Positions 8,833 through 17,542 of a DNA stretch of 61,337 nt are shown here, piece after piece (within the stretch, counting starts at the first letter, position 1; every line of letters begins with the position of its first letter). The notes under the pieces were generated by a model, which saw only the letters and a program-made list of their open reading frames with translations, was not told where the DNA came from and ran no database searches. Source of the stretch: Streptomyces aureus (GTDB lineage: Bacteria > Actinomycetota > Actinomycetes > Streptomycetales > Streptomycetaceae); assembly GCF_000725495.1 (NCBI RefSeq), contig NZ_JNZD01000035.1, forward strand, positions 1-61,337, written 5' to 3'. Position numbers and translations under genes: made by a program.

Positions 8833-9465
8833 TCAGGACGACTGGCCGGGGCCGATGATCGTGAGACCTGCTTGCTCGGCGAGCCAGTGTGCGTACGGCT
8901 CCATCATCTGGCGGCTGTCGATGCTGATCTTGCGGACGTGGACGAGGACGGAGTGGTCATCGGCGGGCTCGTCGAGGTCGCGAGAGCGGGTGTTGAACAG
9001 CAGCGTCACCTCGGCATGTGTGGACTCGCCATGGAGGTTCCGCTCGGGCACGTCCGGCCAGTACAGCCACTTCCAGTTGATCCAGCCCATGTTCGGTCCG
9101 ATGGCCGCCGCGAAGACGTCCTCGATGCTGTCCACCGGCAGGTCTCCCAGTTCGTACTCCACCGGCAGCCGCCCTTCGTACGCCGCAGGATCGGCCGGCA
9201 GATCGGGTCCGAGAACACCTGCGACCAGCGGGGGCCAGTTCTGCAGAGGCACTCCGTCGAACTCTGTGTCGTCCCACCGCCCCGAGAACCGTCCCTGAGG
9301 CAGTTCCCTCGCCATCCGGCGCACCTCGGTGAGGGAGCAGAGCTCGGCGAACACATCGACCTGGGAGTCCTCGTGACGGCCGAACTCCATAAGTCGGCGG
9401 GCCGTGCTCAGGGCTGCTGGGAGGTCGGGGGTACGGAAGATGGGGTAGGCGATGTCGATGGACAT
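8833..9465 (-). CDS. Hypothetical protein
   Basis: 210 residues from the ATG at 9465 (MSIDIAYPIFRTPDLPAAL). The frame is open 250 bp further upstream, but that part is Arg/Ser-rich and non-coding in character. The protein is soluble and acidic, with a Trp-rich centre (PNMGWINWKWLYWPD) and a basic-polar C-terminal segment VHVRKISIDSRQMMEPYAHW. No signal peptide, membrane helix or family motif was recognised. It is divergent from the Nudix gene at 9792, with about 330 bp between the starts. Confidence 0.6.
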   Translation of the reverse strand: MSIDIAYPIFRTPDLPAALSTARRLMEFGRHEDSQVDVFAELCSLTEVRRMARELPQGRFSGRWDDTEFDGVPLQNWPPLVAGVLGPDLPADPAAYEGRLPVEYELGDLPVDSIEDVFAAAIGPNMGWINWKWLYWPDVPERNLHGESTHAEVTLLFNTRSRDLDEPADDHSVLVHVRKISIDSRQMMEPYAHWLAEQAGLTIIGPGQSS

Positions 9466-9791
9466 GGGGTGACTGTGCCACGGTCCGTTCCCCCAGGTCA
9501 TCCCGTTTCCATGTGGCGAAAGGACCCTGTCGGGAGCGAGCGGTTGCATGGTCCACGGGCTGCTGCCCCTGGCCCGGCCGGAGAACACGGCCACCACACC
9601 CGAATCCCTCGCCCTGGGCGCCGTCCTGGCCGAACGCGCCGCGATGTGGGAGGCGTTGGCCGCCGAGCAGCAACTGGGACTGCCGTCACCAGGACCACGA
9701 CCGGTCTCCTGGTGCAAGTTCTCCTGGGGTGGCGGACTCGACAGTGCTCCGAGAAGCGGCGTTGTCAGTGGGCTCTGCCAGGGTGTGTGTC

Positions 9792-10295
9792 GTGGACGAA
9801 CTGGTGGAACACGTCGATGATCAAGATCGCTTGTCGGGGGTTGTGGTCAGCCGCCGACAGGCCGTTCAGGAGGGTTGGCTCCACCGGGTCGCGGTGACGG
9901 TGTGCCGTGATGAGCGCGGGCGAATCCTCGTTCACCGGAGGGCGGAGCAACTGTCGCGCTTTCCTGGGCTCTTCGAGGTCGTAGTCGGTGGCGCCGTGGG
10001 TGTGGGCGAATCCTATGAACGGGCCGCCGCGCGGGAACTGACCGAGGAGCTGGGCATCCGTGTGCAGCCACGCCCGCTGTTCAGGTTCGTCAACCGCATC
10101 GGTTTGAGCCCTCACTGGCTCGGCGTGCACGAAGCCGTGGTGCCTGACACCGTGGCCGCCGACCCCGAAGAGGTCGCCTGGCACGGCTGGCTGACTGAGC
10201 CGGATCTGCGGTCGGCACTGCTGGAATGGCCCTTCACCCCTGACAGTCACGAAGTCTTCCGCCGGTACCTGACGTTCCGGGCCGTGCACTCCTGA
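9792..10295 (+). CDS. Nudix hydrolase, YfcD-like
   Basis: 167 residues from a GTG at 9792. The opening VDELVEHVDDQDRLSGVV and GWLHRVAVTVC resemble the YfcD and isopentenyl-diphosphate-isomerase branch of the Nudix superfamily. The Nudix box is complete (G-x5-E-x7-REL-x-EE-L-G-I, at about residues 57-79: GGAVGVGESYERAAA followed by RELTEELGI), so the metal-binding Glu residues are present and an active pyrophosphohydrolase is expected. The substrate cannot be told from sequence. It is followed 136 bp later by the SUKH protein gene on the same strand, with a separate ribosome site. Confidence 0.9.
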   Translation: MDELVEHVDDQDRLSGVVVSRRQAVQEGWLHRVAVTVCRDERGRILVHRRAEQLSRFPGLFEVVVGGAVGVGESYERAAARELTEELGIRVQPRPLFRFVNRIGLSPHWLGVHEAVVPDTVAADPEEVAWHGWLTEPDLRSALLEWPFTPDSHEVFRRYLTFRAVHS

Positions 10296-10431
10296 TCTTG
10301 CCCGTTTCTCCGGCTGGGGCTCGTTGGGCGGTGGCGCCCGGCCTCGGAAAAGCATCGAGAGCACGAGGCCACCAGTGATCAGCCCCTGCTCATCAATTGA
10401 ATCGCCGAACACATACTCAGGAGATCTCCTC

Positions 10432-11796
10432 GTGTCCACGCTGTATGACTTCAGCACCTGGCAACCTTTGCTGCGCCTGCTGTACGCCGCCCACGCGGAA
10501 ACGCTCACTGCGCCCGGCGGGCAGGTGGCGGGGCAGATCAGTCCTGGAGGATGGAGTGTTCCGCTGCCCTTCCGGCCGCCACAGCCGGGGCGTGCCTCAC
10601 TGGTGTCCGACAACCAGGACCAGTTCGACGCCGTGGGCCGGATCGTTGAAGCGCTCAAGGAGAACGGGAGCGACGGTGTCCCCTTCGTCGTGGAAGCCTC
10701 TTCTGCTCCCGGAAATGTCCGGCTGCATCTGATCAGCCTGGGCTCTTCCGTGGAGCCTGGTGTCGCGACCGCGCACCCGGGCACGCTTCTTCTCGCGGAC
10801 GGGGCGCTGCCCGAGCCGGTACGCCGTCTGCCCGAGCCGGTCCCGGGGGCAGTGCCGGCTCCGACCGCGGATGTGGAACTGCTGCTGCGCACCCTTCGCG
10901 AACGGCTCCCGAACGCGGTGGGCGCCTCCGACGATGAGATCGCAGCGGTCGAGGTGCGTCTGGGCGTGCCGCTGCCTGCCGAGTTGAAGGCCCTGTACCA
11001 GGTCGTCCGGAGCCGGTACGAGGACTGGGACGACCACCAGGAGCCGTACGACACCGTCGGCTGCGAGCTTCTTCCTCTCGACGGGGTCTACGTCGCCGAC
11101 GCCGCTTCCCGGCGTGTGCTGTGGCAGTTCGGCGCCACGGACGCGGTCGAGACGGGACCGGAGGACGCCGTGCAGGGGCTTGTCGGCTCGCCGGGCTGGA
11201 TCGTCTTCGGTGACAACGGCGGTGGAGACCGCATCGCCATCGACCTCACACCGGGTCCGGACGGGCACGTCGGACAGGTGATCATCATCAGTCACGAGGA
11301 GAACATCGGTGCCCGGCTGGTCGCCGACTCCCTCACCGACATGATCGTCCACCGTCACTTCGACGGTCGGCGGGCCAGGAGAACCGAACGGCCGCCACTC
11401 GTCGCCCACGTCAATCACGCCTCCGTCCCCGGCGTCGAGGCCGCCGCCCACCCTGGACTGGAGGTCCTCAGTCTCGGGGTATGGAAGAAAGAGCCTCTCA
11501 GCCTCGCCCCCGTCTTCGGCCTGCCGCGTCTGCGGACCCTCATCGCCTGTCCCGGCACCCTCGCCGATCCCCGCGAGATCGCCCGACTCACCCACCTTGA
11601 GTATCTGAAACTCCCGCCCGCGGAGTGGCGCGTCCTCCTCGATGCCGGGGCTGTGCCCACCGAGCTTCTCGCCGCAGGCATCGAGTCCCACCGGCAGCAG
11701 GACAACCCGTTGCACACCATCGCCCTCGCCAACGAGATCCTCGCCCTGTACGGTCGGCCACCGATCGTCGGCACGGCGCTGGAGGGAGCGATCTAG
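10432..11796 (+). CDS. SUKH (SMI1/KNR4) family protein
   Basis: 454 residues. The GTG at 10432 has AGGAG 8 nt upstream, which decides the start; the frame is open earlier. A SUKH domain lies at about residues 145-300: LRERLPNAVGASDDEIAAVEVRLGVPLPAELKALYQ is its standard opening, and SPGWIVFGDNGGGDRIAIDL its core strand motif. About 140 N-terminal residues of unknown fold precede it and a long C-terminal part (LEVLSLGVWKKEPLSLAPVF) resembles a short leucine-rich repeat tail. SUKH proteins are often immunity proteins for polymorphic toxins; no intact toxin is adjacent, but an RHS scrap and a second SUKH-like gene lie near 57-59 kb. Confidence 0.85.
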   Translation: MSTLYDFSTWQPLLRLLYAAHAETLTAPGGQVAGQISPGGWSVPLPFRPPQPGRASLVSDNQDQFDAVGRIVEALKENGSDGVPFVVEASSAPGNVRLHLISLGSSVEPGVATAHPGTLLLADGALPEPVRRLPEPVPGAVPAPTADVELLLRTLRERLPNAVGASDDEIAAVEVRLGVPLPAELKALYQVVRSRYEDWDDHQEPYDTVGCELLPLDGVYVADAASRRVLWQFGATDAVETGPEDAVQGLVGSPGWIVFGDNGGGDRIAIDLTPGPDGHVGQVIIISHEENIGARLVADSLTDMIVHRHFDGRRARRTERPPLVAHVNHASVPGVEAAAHPGLEVLSLGVWKKEPLSLAPVFGLPRLRTLIACPGTLADPREIARLTHLEYLKLPPAEWRVLLDAGAVPTELLAAGIESHRQQDNPLHTIALANEILALYGRPPIVGTALEGAI

Positions 11797-12145
11797 CAAC
11801 AGGGGTCGCTGCACGATGGCGATCCGTCCGCCACGCCGGGCCGGTGGAGGGCCCGGCCCTTCGGGTCCTTTCGGGTCCTTCGGGTCCTGGAAGGCTCCGG
11901 GCTGCCCGCAGGCGAAGCGGCAGGGGGAACGCTTAACGCATGACGGGCGGTCTGGTACCGTGCACGGCGTTGGTCTGGGAACTGTTCGAGGCATGAGGAG
12001 GTGGGTTGATGACCGTCGGGTTCGGCGCTGCCGTGTGCAGTGCTTCCGCCATCCCCGCCTTCCGGGCCCGGGGCTGACGCCGCGACCCTTCGTCCGTTCA
12101 GTTCTCCGGGTCCTTGATCTCTCGACAAGGAACCCTTCTCTCGCC
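11797..12145. other. Intergenic with terminator-like hairpin and short repeat
   Basis: Contains an inverted repeat (GGGCCGG and CCGGCCC around an 8-nt loop, 11838-11859) that could terminate transcription of the SUKH gene. Right after it is a short direct repeat, TCGGGTCCTT twice plus CGGGTCCT (11861-11888). The promoter of the methyltransferase gene should lie in the last 250 bp. Confidence 0.5.
11838..11859 (+). terminator. Possible terminator of the SUKH gene
   Basis: A GC-only 7-bp stem (GGGCCGG / CCGGCCC) with an 8-nt loop, about 40 bp after the SUKH stop codon. It lacks a T-tract, which is usual in Streptomyces. Confidence 0.4.
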
Positions 12146-13747
12146 ATGAGTGACTCTTCGTCCGACCTGACAAAGTTTCAGCACCTCATTGCCGTCGACG
12201 GTGCACCTCGCGCCGCGACCTACCCTGCCGACTGGGTACTCGAGAACCAGATGGGGCCCAACGCCCTCTGGCTCGTCGACGAGCTCACCGCCGCGATGGA
12301 TCTCCGGCCGGGCATGCGCGTGCTCGACCTCGGCTGTGGGCGCGCCCTGACCTCCGTCTTCCTCGCCCGCGAGTACGGCGTCCACGTCACCGCCGGGGAC
12401 CTGTGGATCGACCCGTCCGAGAACTGGGAGCGGATCCGCGCGGCCGGCGTCGAGGACTCCGTCGTCCCGCTGCGCGTCGACGCGCACGACCTGAAATTCG
12501 CCGAGGGGTACTTCGACGCTGTGGTCTGCGTCGATGCCTACGAGTACTTCGGCACGGACCACTGGTTCCTGCAGTCCCTGCTGCGGTTCGTCCGGCCAGG
12601 AGGGCAGATCGGCGTCGTCACCCCGGGTACCGCGCAGGAACTGGACGGACAAGCGCCCGAGCACCTCGAACCGTGGTGGGACTGGGAGTACAACGGCTGG
12701 CACAGCCCGCAATGGTGGCGTCGGCTGTGGGAGTCGTCGGGGAAGGTGGACGTCGAGCGTGCGGACCTCCTGCCGGACGGCGCTGCGAACTGGCTCGCCT
12801 GGGAGGAAGCGGTGCTCGCGGCCGACCCCGAACGGGGCTCGGCCGGCGTCGCCGCGTTGCTGCGGGCGGACGCTGGACGAACGCTGGGGTTCGCCCGGAT
12901 CGTTGCACGGAAGCCGGAGACGGAAGCAGCAGGGGACGGTGGCGAGCGGACCTCGCTGTGGAAGCCACCCGTCTCCGAACCCGGCGTGCTGGCCCAGCGG
13001 TTGACGCTGCCGCAGTATCCGCGGAGCGCGGCGTACGACCCGGCGTGGATCATGGCCAACGTGATGGGACCGCACCCGCTGTGGCTGATGGAATGGCTCA
13101 CCGGCGCGATGCGGCTGGAGCCGGGCATGCGGGTACTCGATCTCGGCTGCGGGACGGCTCTCACCTCGGTGTTCCTGGCCCGGGAGTTCGGCGTGCACGT
13201 CACGGCCGCGGATCTCTGGATCGGGCCGGGGGAGAACTGGCGGCGCGTGCGGGAGGCCGGCACGGGCGCTGGATCCGTGACGCCGATGCGCGTCGAGGCC
13301 CATGAACTGCCCTTCGCCGACGGGTACTTCGACGTGGTCGTGAGCGTGGACGCCTACCACTACTTCGGGACGGACGTCCGCTACCTGCCGACGCTGGCAC
13401 GGTGCGTGCGGCCCGGCGGGCAGATCGCGATGGCGGCACCGGGTACCCGGGTCGACTTCGACGCCGAGCCGGTGCCGGAGCAATTGTCGCCATGGGCGGC
13501 CGACGCGGACTTCTGGACGTTCCGGACCGCGCAGTGGTGGCGGCGGACCTGGGAGCGCAGCGGGGTGGTCACCGTGGAGACCGCGGACGCCCTGGAGGAC
13601 GGCTGGCGGGAGTGGTTGCTGTGGAACCGCACCTGCGCGGAGTTCGCCGACCCGGAGTGGACGTCCGGCCCGGCCCAGGAGGACCCGATCGTCGCTGACA
13701 CGGGGCGGTTGCTGACCCTCACCAGGGTGATGGCCACCCGGGACTGA
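12146..13747 (+). CDS. Tandem duplicated methyltransferase, two domains in one chain
   Basis: 533 residues from the ATG at 12146. The chain holds two copies of one class I SAM-dependent methyltransferase, offset by about 271 residues. Motif I is VLDLGCGRALTSVFLAREYG at about residue 59 and VLDLGCGTALTSVFLAREFG at about 330. Each is followed by GVHVTA(G/A)DLWI, an acidic motif II, the block (F)A(E/D)GYFD(A/V)VV and VDAY(E/H)YFGTD, then VRPGGQI. Single-copy homologues are about 250-260 residues. Both SAM sites look intact, and the halves have diverged throughout, so this is not an assembly duplicate. The methyl acceptor is unknown. It is transcribed alone and a heptamer repeat follows directly. 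Confidence 0.88.
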   Translation: MSDSSSDLTKFQHLIAVDGAPRAATYPADWVLENQMGPNALWLVDELTAAMDLRPGMRVLDLGCGRALTSVFLAREYGVHVTAGDLWIDPSENWERIRAAGVEDSVVPLRVDAHDLKFAEGYFDAVVCVDAYEYFGTDHWFLQSLLRFVRPGGQIGVVTPGTAQELDGQAPEHLEPWWDWEYNGWHSPQWWRRLWESSGKVDVERADLLPDGAANWLAWEEAVLAADPERGSAGVAALLRADAGRTLGFARIVARKPETEAAGDGGERTSLWKPPVSEPGVLAQRLTLPQYPRSAAYDPAWIMANVMGPHPLWLMEWLTGAMRLEPGMRVLDLGCGTALTSVFLAREFGVHVTAADLWIGPGENWRRVREAGTGAGSVTPMRVEAHELPFADGYFDVVVSVDAYHYFGTDVRYLPTLARCVRPGGQIAMAAPGTRVDFDAEPVPEQLSPWAADADFWTFRTAQWWRRTWERSGVVTVETADALEDGWREWLLWNRTCAEFADPEWTSGPAQEDPIVADTGRLLTLTRVMATRD

Positions 13748-13756
13748 GCCTCCGGC

Positions 13757-13847
13757 GCCGCACGCCGCACGCCGCACGCCGCACGCCGCACGCCGCACGC
13801 CGCACGCCGCACGCCGCACGCCGGGCGCCGCACACCGGGCGCCGGGC
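13757..13847. repeat. Heptamer tandem repeat GCCGCAC
   Basis: Nine perfect head-to-tail copies of GCCGCAC (13757-13819), then four degenerate units (GCCGGGC, GCCGCAC, ACCGGGC, GCCGGGC) to 13847. The array starts 9 bp after the methyltransferase stop. Slipped-strand mutation would be expected to change copy number. It is non-coding here and too short and uniform to be a CRISPR array. Confidence 0.95.
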
Positions 13848-14055
13848 GACCAGGCCGGGCTCGTGCTCCGCTGAGGAGCCCGGGCCCGGCCGCGTCGTGT
13901 TCCGCTCCGCGTACCGCGGCCGGTCCGACGGTTCAACGCCACAGGCTCACATGGTGGCGTCAAGGCGGATGTGATGTGCTTCTCGGGATCTACCCCGAGG
14001 AGCACATCAAGTACTGCAGGTCGCCGGGCTGAGGCGGGCCCGCATCAGGGGACGA

Positions 14056-14520
14056 CTACTTCCACTCCTGGTAGTCGCCGCCGTTCGCCGGCTCCCCGTA
14101 CACCTGGTGGTTCGAGTTGCTGTCGAGGTACCACCCGGTGGCCTTGTTCCTCAGCTTCCAGTGCCCGTTCGACTGACGCTCCTCGTACCAGCGCTCCCAG
14201 TCGTTGCCCTTGCAGCCTTCCAGGTACACGTCGTGGTCCGAGTACATCGTCAGGCAGACGTTCTTGCCCCCGGCCTTCTCGAACCAGCTGCCGTCGCTGT
14301 TCTGGTAGTCGGCCCAGTCCTGGTTCCCGCCTCCACACGAGTTGGTCTGGACCTCGACGAGGTTGCCGAAGAAGTCAGTCGTGTATTCGAGGCAGTAACC
14401 GGTATGGGCATCGGTCCAGGTGATGCCGCTGCCGGCAAAGGCTTGGGGCGAGACGCTCACAACAATGGCCGGGATCGCGGCCGCCGTCATCAAAGTCTGG
14501 ACTACTCGCTTGCTACGCAT
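14056..14520 (-). CDS. Small secreted protein, family shared with the 59-kb genes
   Basis: 154 residues from the ATG at 14520, with AGGAA a few nt upstream. A Sec signal peptide ends at AFA-GSG (about residue 28). The mature domain has the order TGYCLEY, WADYQNSDGSWFEK, CLTMYSDHDVYLEGC, WERWYEER, WKLRNKATGWYLDSN. The same order of motifs occurs in the proteins at 59108 and 59613 (CLAAYSDHDVYVEKC and NPWQRFYEKYD, with LQH-ATGWY). The Gln/Trp spacing resembles a single ricin-type beta-trefoil unit, but I cannot assign a lectin function. It should be exported to the medium or wall. It lies alone on this strand. Confidence 0.75.
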   Translation of the reverse strand: MRSKRVVQTLMTAAAIPAIVVSVSPQAFAGSGITWTDAHTGYCLEYTTDFFGNLVEVQTNSCGGGNQDWADYQNSDGSWFEKAGGKNVCLTMYSDHDVYLEGCKGNDWERWYEERQSNGHWKLRNKATGWYLDSNSNHQVYGEPANGGDYQEWK

Positions 14521-14950
14521 CGTGTTTCCTGCTCCCTCGTGATTGCTGCCTACTGCACCTGTCCCGTCCTGAGGACGTGAATGTGCAGCAGCTCGGTCAG
14601 CCTGGTCTGCGGCGAACCTAGTGCGAGGTGCCACGTCGGCGAGCACCTCATGGGACGCCGAGGTCGCCCCTGGGACGCGGCGGGATGGTGACAGTACGTC
14701 ATTCGGCAGTAGCTATAAGTCGTGTACTTCGGGGCGTTGTTGCTGGTCAGCAAGACGGCTGCGGGCACGAAGGGCGGCGGCTTCCGCCTCGATCACAGGG
14801 CCGGCCGGGGGCTGTCCCGCGCGGCATCCCTGAGATGCATCCCGCGGCACCTCCCATCCCGGGATGCGTCCCAGGGACACACGACGTCCGGAGGGACGCT
14901 GCGCGGACGGCAGTCACCTGGTTCGCCACGTCGTCGCAGTAACCGCACCA
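14521..14950. other. Intergenic with short palindromes
   Basis: About 430 bp with no supported gene. It contains the perfect 12-bp palindrome CATCCCGGGATG (14855-14866) next to related GATGC and GCATCCC motifs. These could be regulatory sites for the secreted-protein gene, but none is assignable. Confidence 0.4.
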
Positions 14951-14990
14951 GGATGCGCCCTCACGGCCTTCCGGCCGTGAGGGCGCATCC
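14951..14990. terminator. Perfect 18-bp hairpin, likely terminator
   Basis: GGATGCGCCCTCACGGCC and its exact reverse complement are separated by TTCC, giving an 18-bp stem with a 4-nt loop. It lies 100 bp after the minus-strand hydrolase stop (15089), so it most probably terminates that gene. Confidence 0.75.
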
Positions 14991-15088
14991 CCGTTCCCGT
15001 CGGACTCGGACGAGCCCTGACCGACATGCGGTCGAACTCGCGATGTCGCTCAGGCACTCAGTCGCTCAGATACTCATCCGCCGAGGCA

Positions 15089-16054
15089 TCAGCGATCGAC
15101 CGCGTCGCGCGGTGTCAGTCGGGTGGCATCAGCGGCATCGCCTCGCGAGCCGGTCGACTCCAAATGCTTCTCCAGGAAAGCGATCTCTGCCGCGACGGCC
15201 TGTTCGTGTGACTCGAGGAACGGGGCATAGTGAGTGCCTGTCAGGTGAACCACTTCGTGCTGAGGCGCGTTCTGGGCGGCCCGGACGGCGGGGCCGGGAA
15301 GCACGCTCTGGTCCTGGTCGCAGACGACGACCAACAACGGGCACCGGATACGGGAGGCGTGGCGGCCAGGCTGGTACGTGCCGATCTGCAGGGCGATCCG
15401 TGCGGCGACCGTCTGCTCCCAGTTCGCGTGGCGGCCGTCGGGATCGAGGGCCCGGTCGCCGTCCATGGCGTCGGGCGTCGTGAGCGAGGCGACCGCGCCG
15501 CGTGGTCCTGCTGTCGGGACCAGCAGCGGCGGCCGCCCGACGCGGCTCCCGAGCGCGTCCGCGACACCACGGCCGAACAGACGCAGGGCCGCCAGGGGCG
15601 TCATGGAGCGCAGTGCGTGGGGAGCGAGTGCGGGGCCGTCGACCAGCGGGGTCTGCGCGATGGCACAGGCCAGCTGCGGGTGCTCGGCCGCGACACGGAA
15701 GACGTGGCCGCCTGCGAGGGAGAAGCCCCACACCGAGATCCGGTCCGGGTCGACGTCCGGCAGGCCGCTCGCGTACTCGATCGCGGCATGCCAGTCCGCG
15801 ACCTGCTCGTCGAAGCGGACGATCTGGCGCGGAACGCCTCCGCTCTCCCCGAACCGTCGGTGGTCGAAGGCCAGGACCGCGAAGCCGGCGGCGTTGAACC
15901 GCGCTGCGAAAAGGTCCGAGGCCGGCTCCTTCGTCACCGAGGTTCCGCCGGCCATGATCACGCATCCGCCGTTCGACCCCGGATAGTGCCAGGCGGCACA
16001 CGAGGTGTCACCGCTGGAGAAGCGTACTTTTTCCCGTTGCTTGAACGCGGGCAC
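15089..16054 (-). CDS. Alpha/beta hydrolase
   Basis: 321 residues if the GTG at 16054 is used; GGAGG lies 5 nt upstream of it, whereas the longer frame has no site. The fold shows CVIMAGGTSVTKEP (oxyanion strand), FAVLAFDHRRFGESGG, the nucleophile elbow VWGFSLAGGH (Ser at about residue 111), an acid in CDQDQSV and the His in TGTHYAPF near the C-terminus. The triad is complete. The pattern fits dienelactone-hydrolase or YcjY-like enzymes; the substrate (an ester or lactone) is unknown. It is divergent from the Lrp/AsnC gene (starts 240 bp apart), which may control it. Confidence 0.85.
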   Translation of the reverse strand: MPAFKQREKVRFSSGDTSCAAWHYPGSNGGCVIMAGGTSVTKEPASDLFAARFNAAGFAVLAFDHRRFGESGGVPRQIVRFDEQVADWHAAIEYASGLPDVDPDRISVWGFSLAGGHVFRVAAEHPQLACAIAQTPLVDGPALAPHALRSMTPLAALRLFGRGVADALGSRVGRPPLLVPTAGPRGAVASLTTPDAMDGDRALDPDGRHANWEQTVAARIALQIGTYQPGRHASRIRCPLLVVVCDQDQSVLPGPAVRAAQNAPQHEVVHLTGTHYAPFLESHEQAVAAEIAFLEKHLESTGSRGDAADATRLTPRDAVDR

Positions 16055-16296
16055 ATGGACCTCCGTGGTGAATCGTCGTTCTCGAAGTGCTCTGAAAACC
16101 GCAGGTCTGCGGCATCGCCGCACCGCACGCCACCTGCGCCGAGCAGCCGGCGTCGGCCCTGAGGAACTGGCCCCGAGGAACTGGGGTCAGCCCCGGGTCA
16201 GCCCCTCAGGCCGGGCGAAGCGGATGCCTTCCATGTTTGGGGAACAGCCCCCTGGACGCGCTCCGCGCAGCGGCAGAATGAGCGAAACTGTCCTGC

Positions 16297-17373
16297 ATGG
16301 CGCACGCATCGACGGATTCGGTACTGAGCCTCACGGATCAGCGGCTGGTGGCCGCGCTGCAGTGCGACGGCCGCCTCACCGCGGAGCGGGCGGCCCACGT
16401 GCTGGGGCTCAGCCCTGCCACCGTTCGCCGCCGCCTGCACGCGCTCGCCGCGGACGGCACCGTGCGGGTGGTGGTCTCACCGGTCGCGCGACCGCGGGCC
16501 GGCGGATCGGCCGGGGCCCTGTTCCTGCGCATCCGGGTCCTGCGGGGAAAACTCGACACGATCGTGGCCGCGCTCGCGGCGCGCGAGGACATCCCGTTCA
16601 TCGACGTCACCACGTCGGGGGACGAGATCTTCGCGGTTGCCCGCACCGAGCCGGGTTCACGTGACCCGTTGGTCTTCCGCCAGTTGCCCTCCACCCAGGC
16701 GGTGACGTCCCTGGAGAGCGCCACGATCCTGCACGTCTTCCGGCTCACCTCAGAGTGGCAGCACCAGGTTCTGACCGGGCCCGAACGCGCGGCGCTCAGC
16801 CCGTCCCGGCCGGACCCCGAGGCGGCGGCTTCCGGTTCTCCGAGCTCGTACGGCTCCGGTTCTCCGGGCCCGTACGGCGTCGACACCGATGCCCTGGAAA
16901 CGTCCCTCATCGACGCCCTCACCGGCGACGCGCGTCTGAGCGCGGCCGCCCTGGCCGCCCGAACCGGCCACCCGGAGAGCACGGTGCGCCGCCGCCTCAC
17001 CCAGCTGACGGCCCAGGGACGCCTGATCACCCAGGTCCTGGTCGACCCGCGCCGCCTCGGGCTGCCCATCGAGGCCAAACTGCTGCTGCAGGTGGCCCCC
17101 GACCATCTTGCCGCCGCGGGGCAGGCGCTGGCCGACCACCCCTCGGTGCACGGTGCGTTCGCGACGTCGGGGCCCTCGAACCTGCACGCGGCCGCCTACT
17201 TCCCGGACCTGACGGCCCTCTACGGCTTCCTCTCCCGAGACCTGGTCGGTCTGGGCATCACCCATGTCGAGACGGCCATCGTCAGCCGTGCCGCAAAACG
17301 CACTCCCGCGCCGGTCCAGCCAGTGCCAGGCGGCCGGGCCCGGGCGAACGCCGTGTCGAAGAGCCGGAACTGA
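16297..17373 (+). CDS. Lrp/AsnC-type regulator with two HTH domains
   Basis: 358 residues. The first AsnC-type helix-turn-helix (DQRLVAALQCDGRLTAERAAHVLGLSPATVRRRLHAL) is at about residues 12-50, followed by an RAM-like sensor domain. A Ser/Gly/Pro linker (about 170-195) leads to a second HTH (LIDALTGDARLSAAALAARTGHPESTVRRRLTQL, about 203-245) and a second RAM-like domain ending in GITHVETAIVS. This doubled architecture is a known actinobacterial form of Lrp/AsnC proteins; classical Lrp is about 160 residues. It should bind DNA and sense a small ligand such as an amino acid. The divergent hydrolase gene is the obvious target. Confidence 0.88.
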   Translation: MAHASTDSVLSLTDQRLVAALQCDGRLTAERAAHVLGLSPATVRRRLHALAADGTVRVVVSPVARPRAGGSAGALFLRIRVLRGKLDTIVAALAAREDIPFIDVTTSGDEIFAVARTEPGSRDPLVFRQLPSTQAVTSLESATILHVFRLTSEWQHQVLTGPERAALSPSRPDPEAAASGSPSSYGSGSPGPYGVDTDALETSLIDALTGDARLSAAALAARTGHPESTVRRRLTQLTAQGRLITQVLVDPRRLGLPIEAKLLLQVAPDHLAAAGQALADHPSVHGAFATSGPSNLHAAAYFPDLTALYGFLSRDLVGLGITHVETAIVSRAAKRTPAPVQPVPGGRARANAVSKSRN

Positions 17374-17542
17374 CAACTTCCTCGACCAGCCGAGTCGACG
17401 TTGACCTCGAAGGGCAGGGGCGGAAGGGAGCTGCCCGACCCATGGCCTCACGAAATTGCCGGGGCTCAACCCCACGGTCGGCGTCCGGCAGACTCCTCAA
17501 CCCGGAGCACCTTTGGATGTCGACTGGCGTGAACAGCCGGTC

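Noticed and set aside
12146..13747. Methyltransferase tandem as an assembly duplication
   Set aside because: The two halves differ at many positions across their whole length.
13757..13847. CRISPR array
   Set aside because: The units are 7 bp, contiguous and without spacers; it is a simple tandem repeat.
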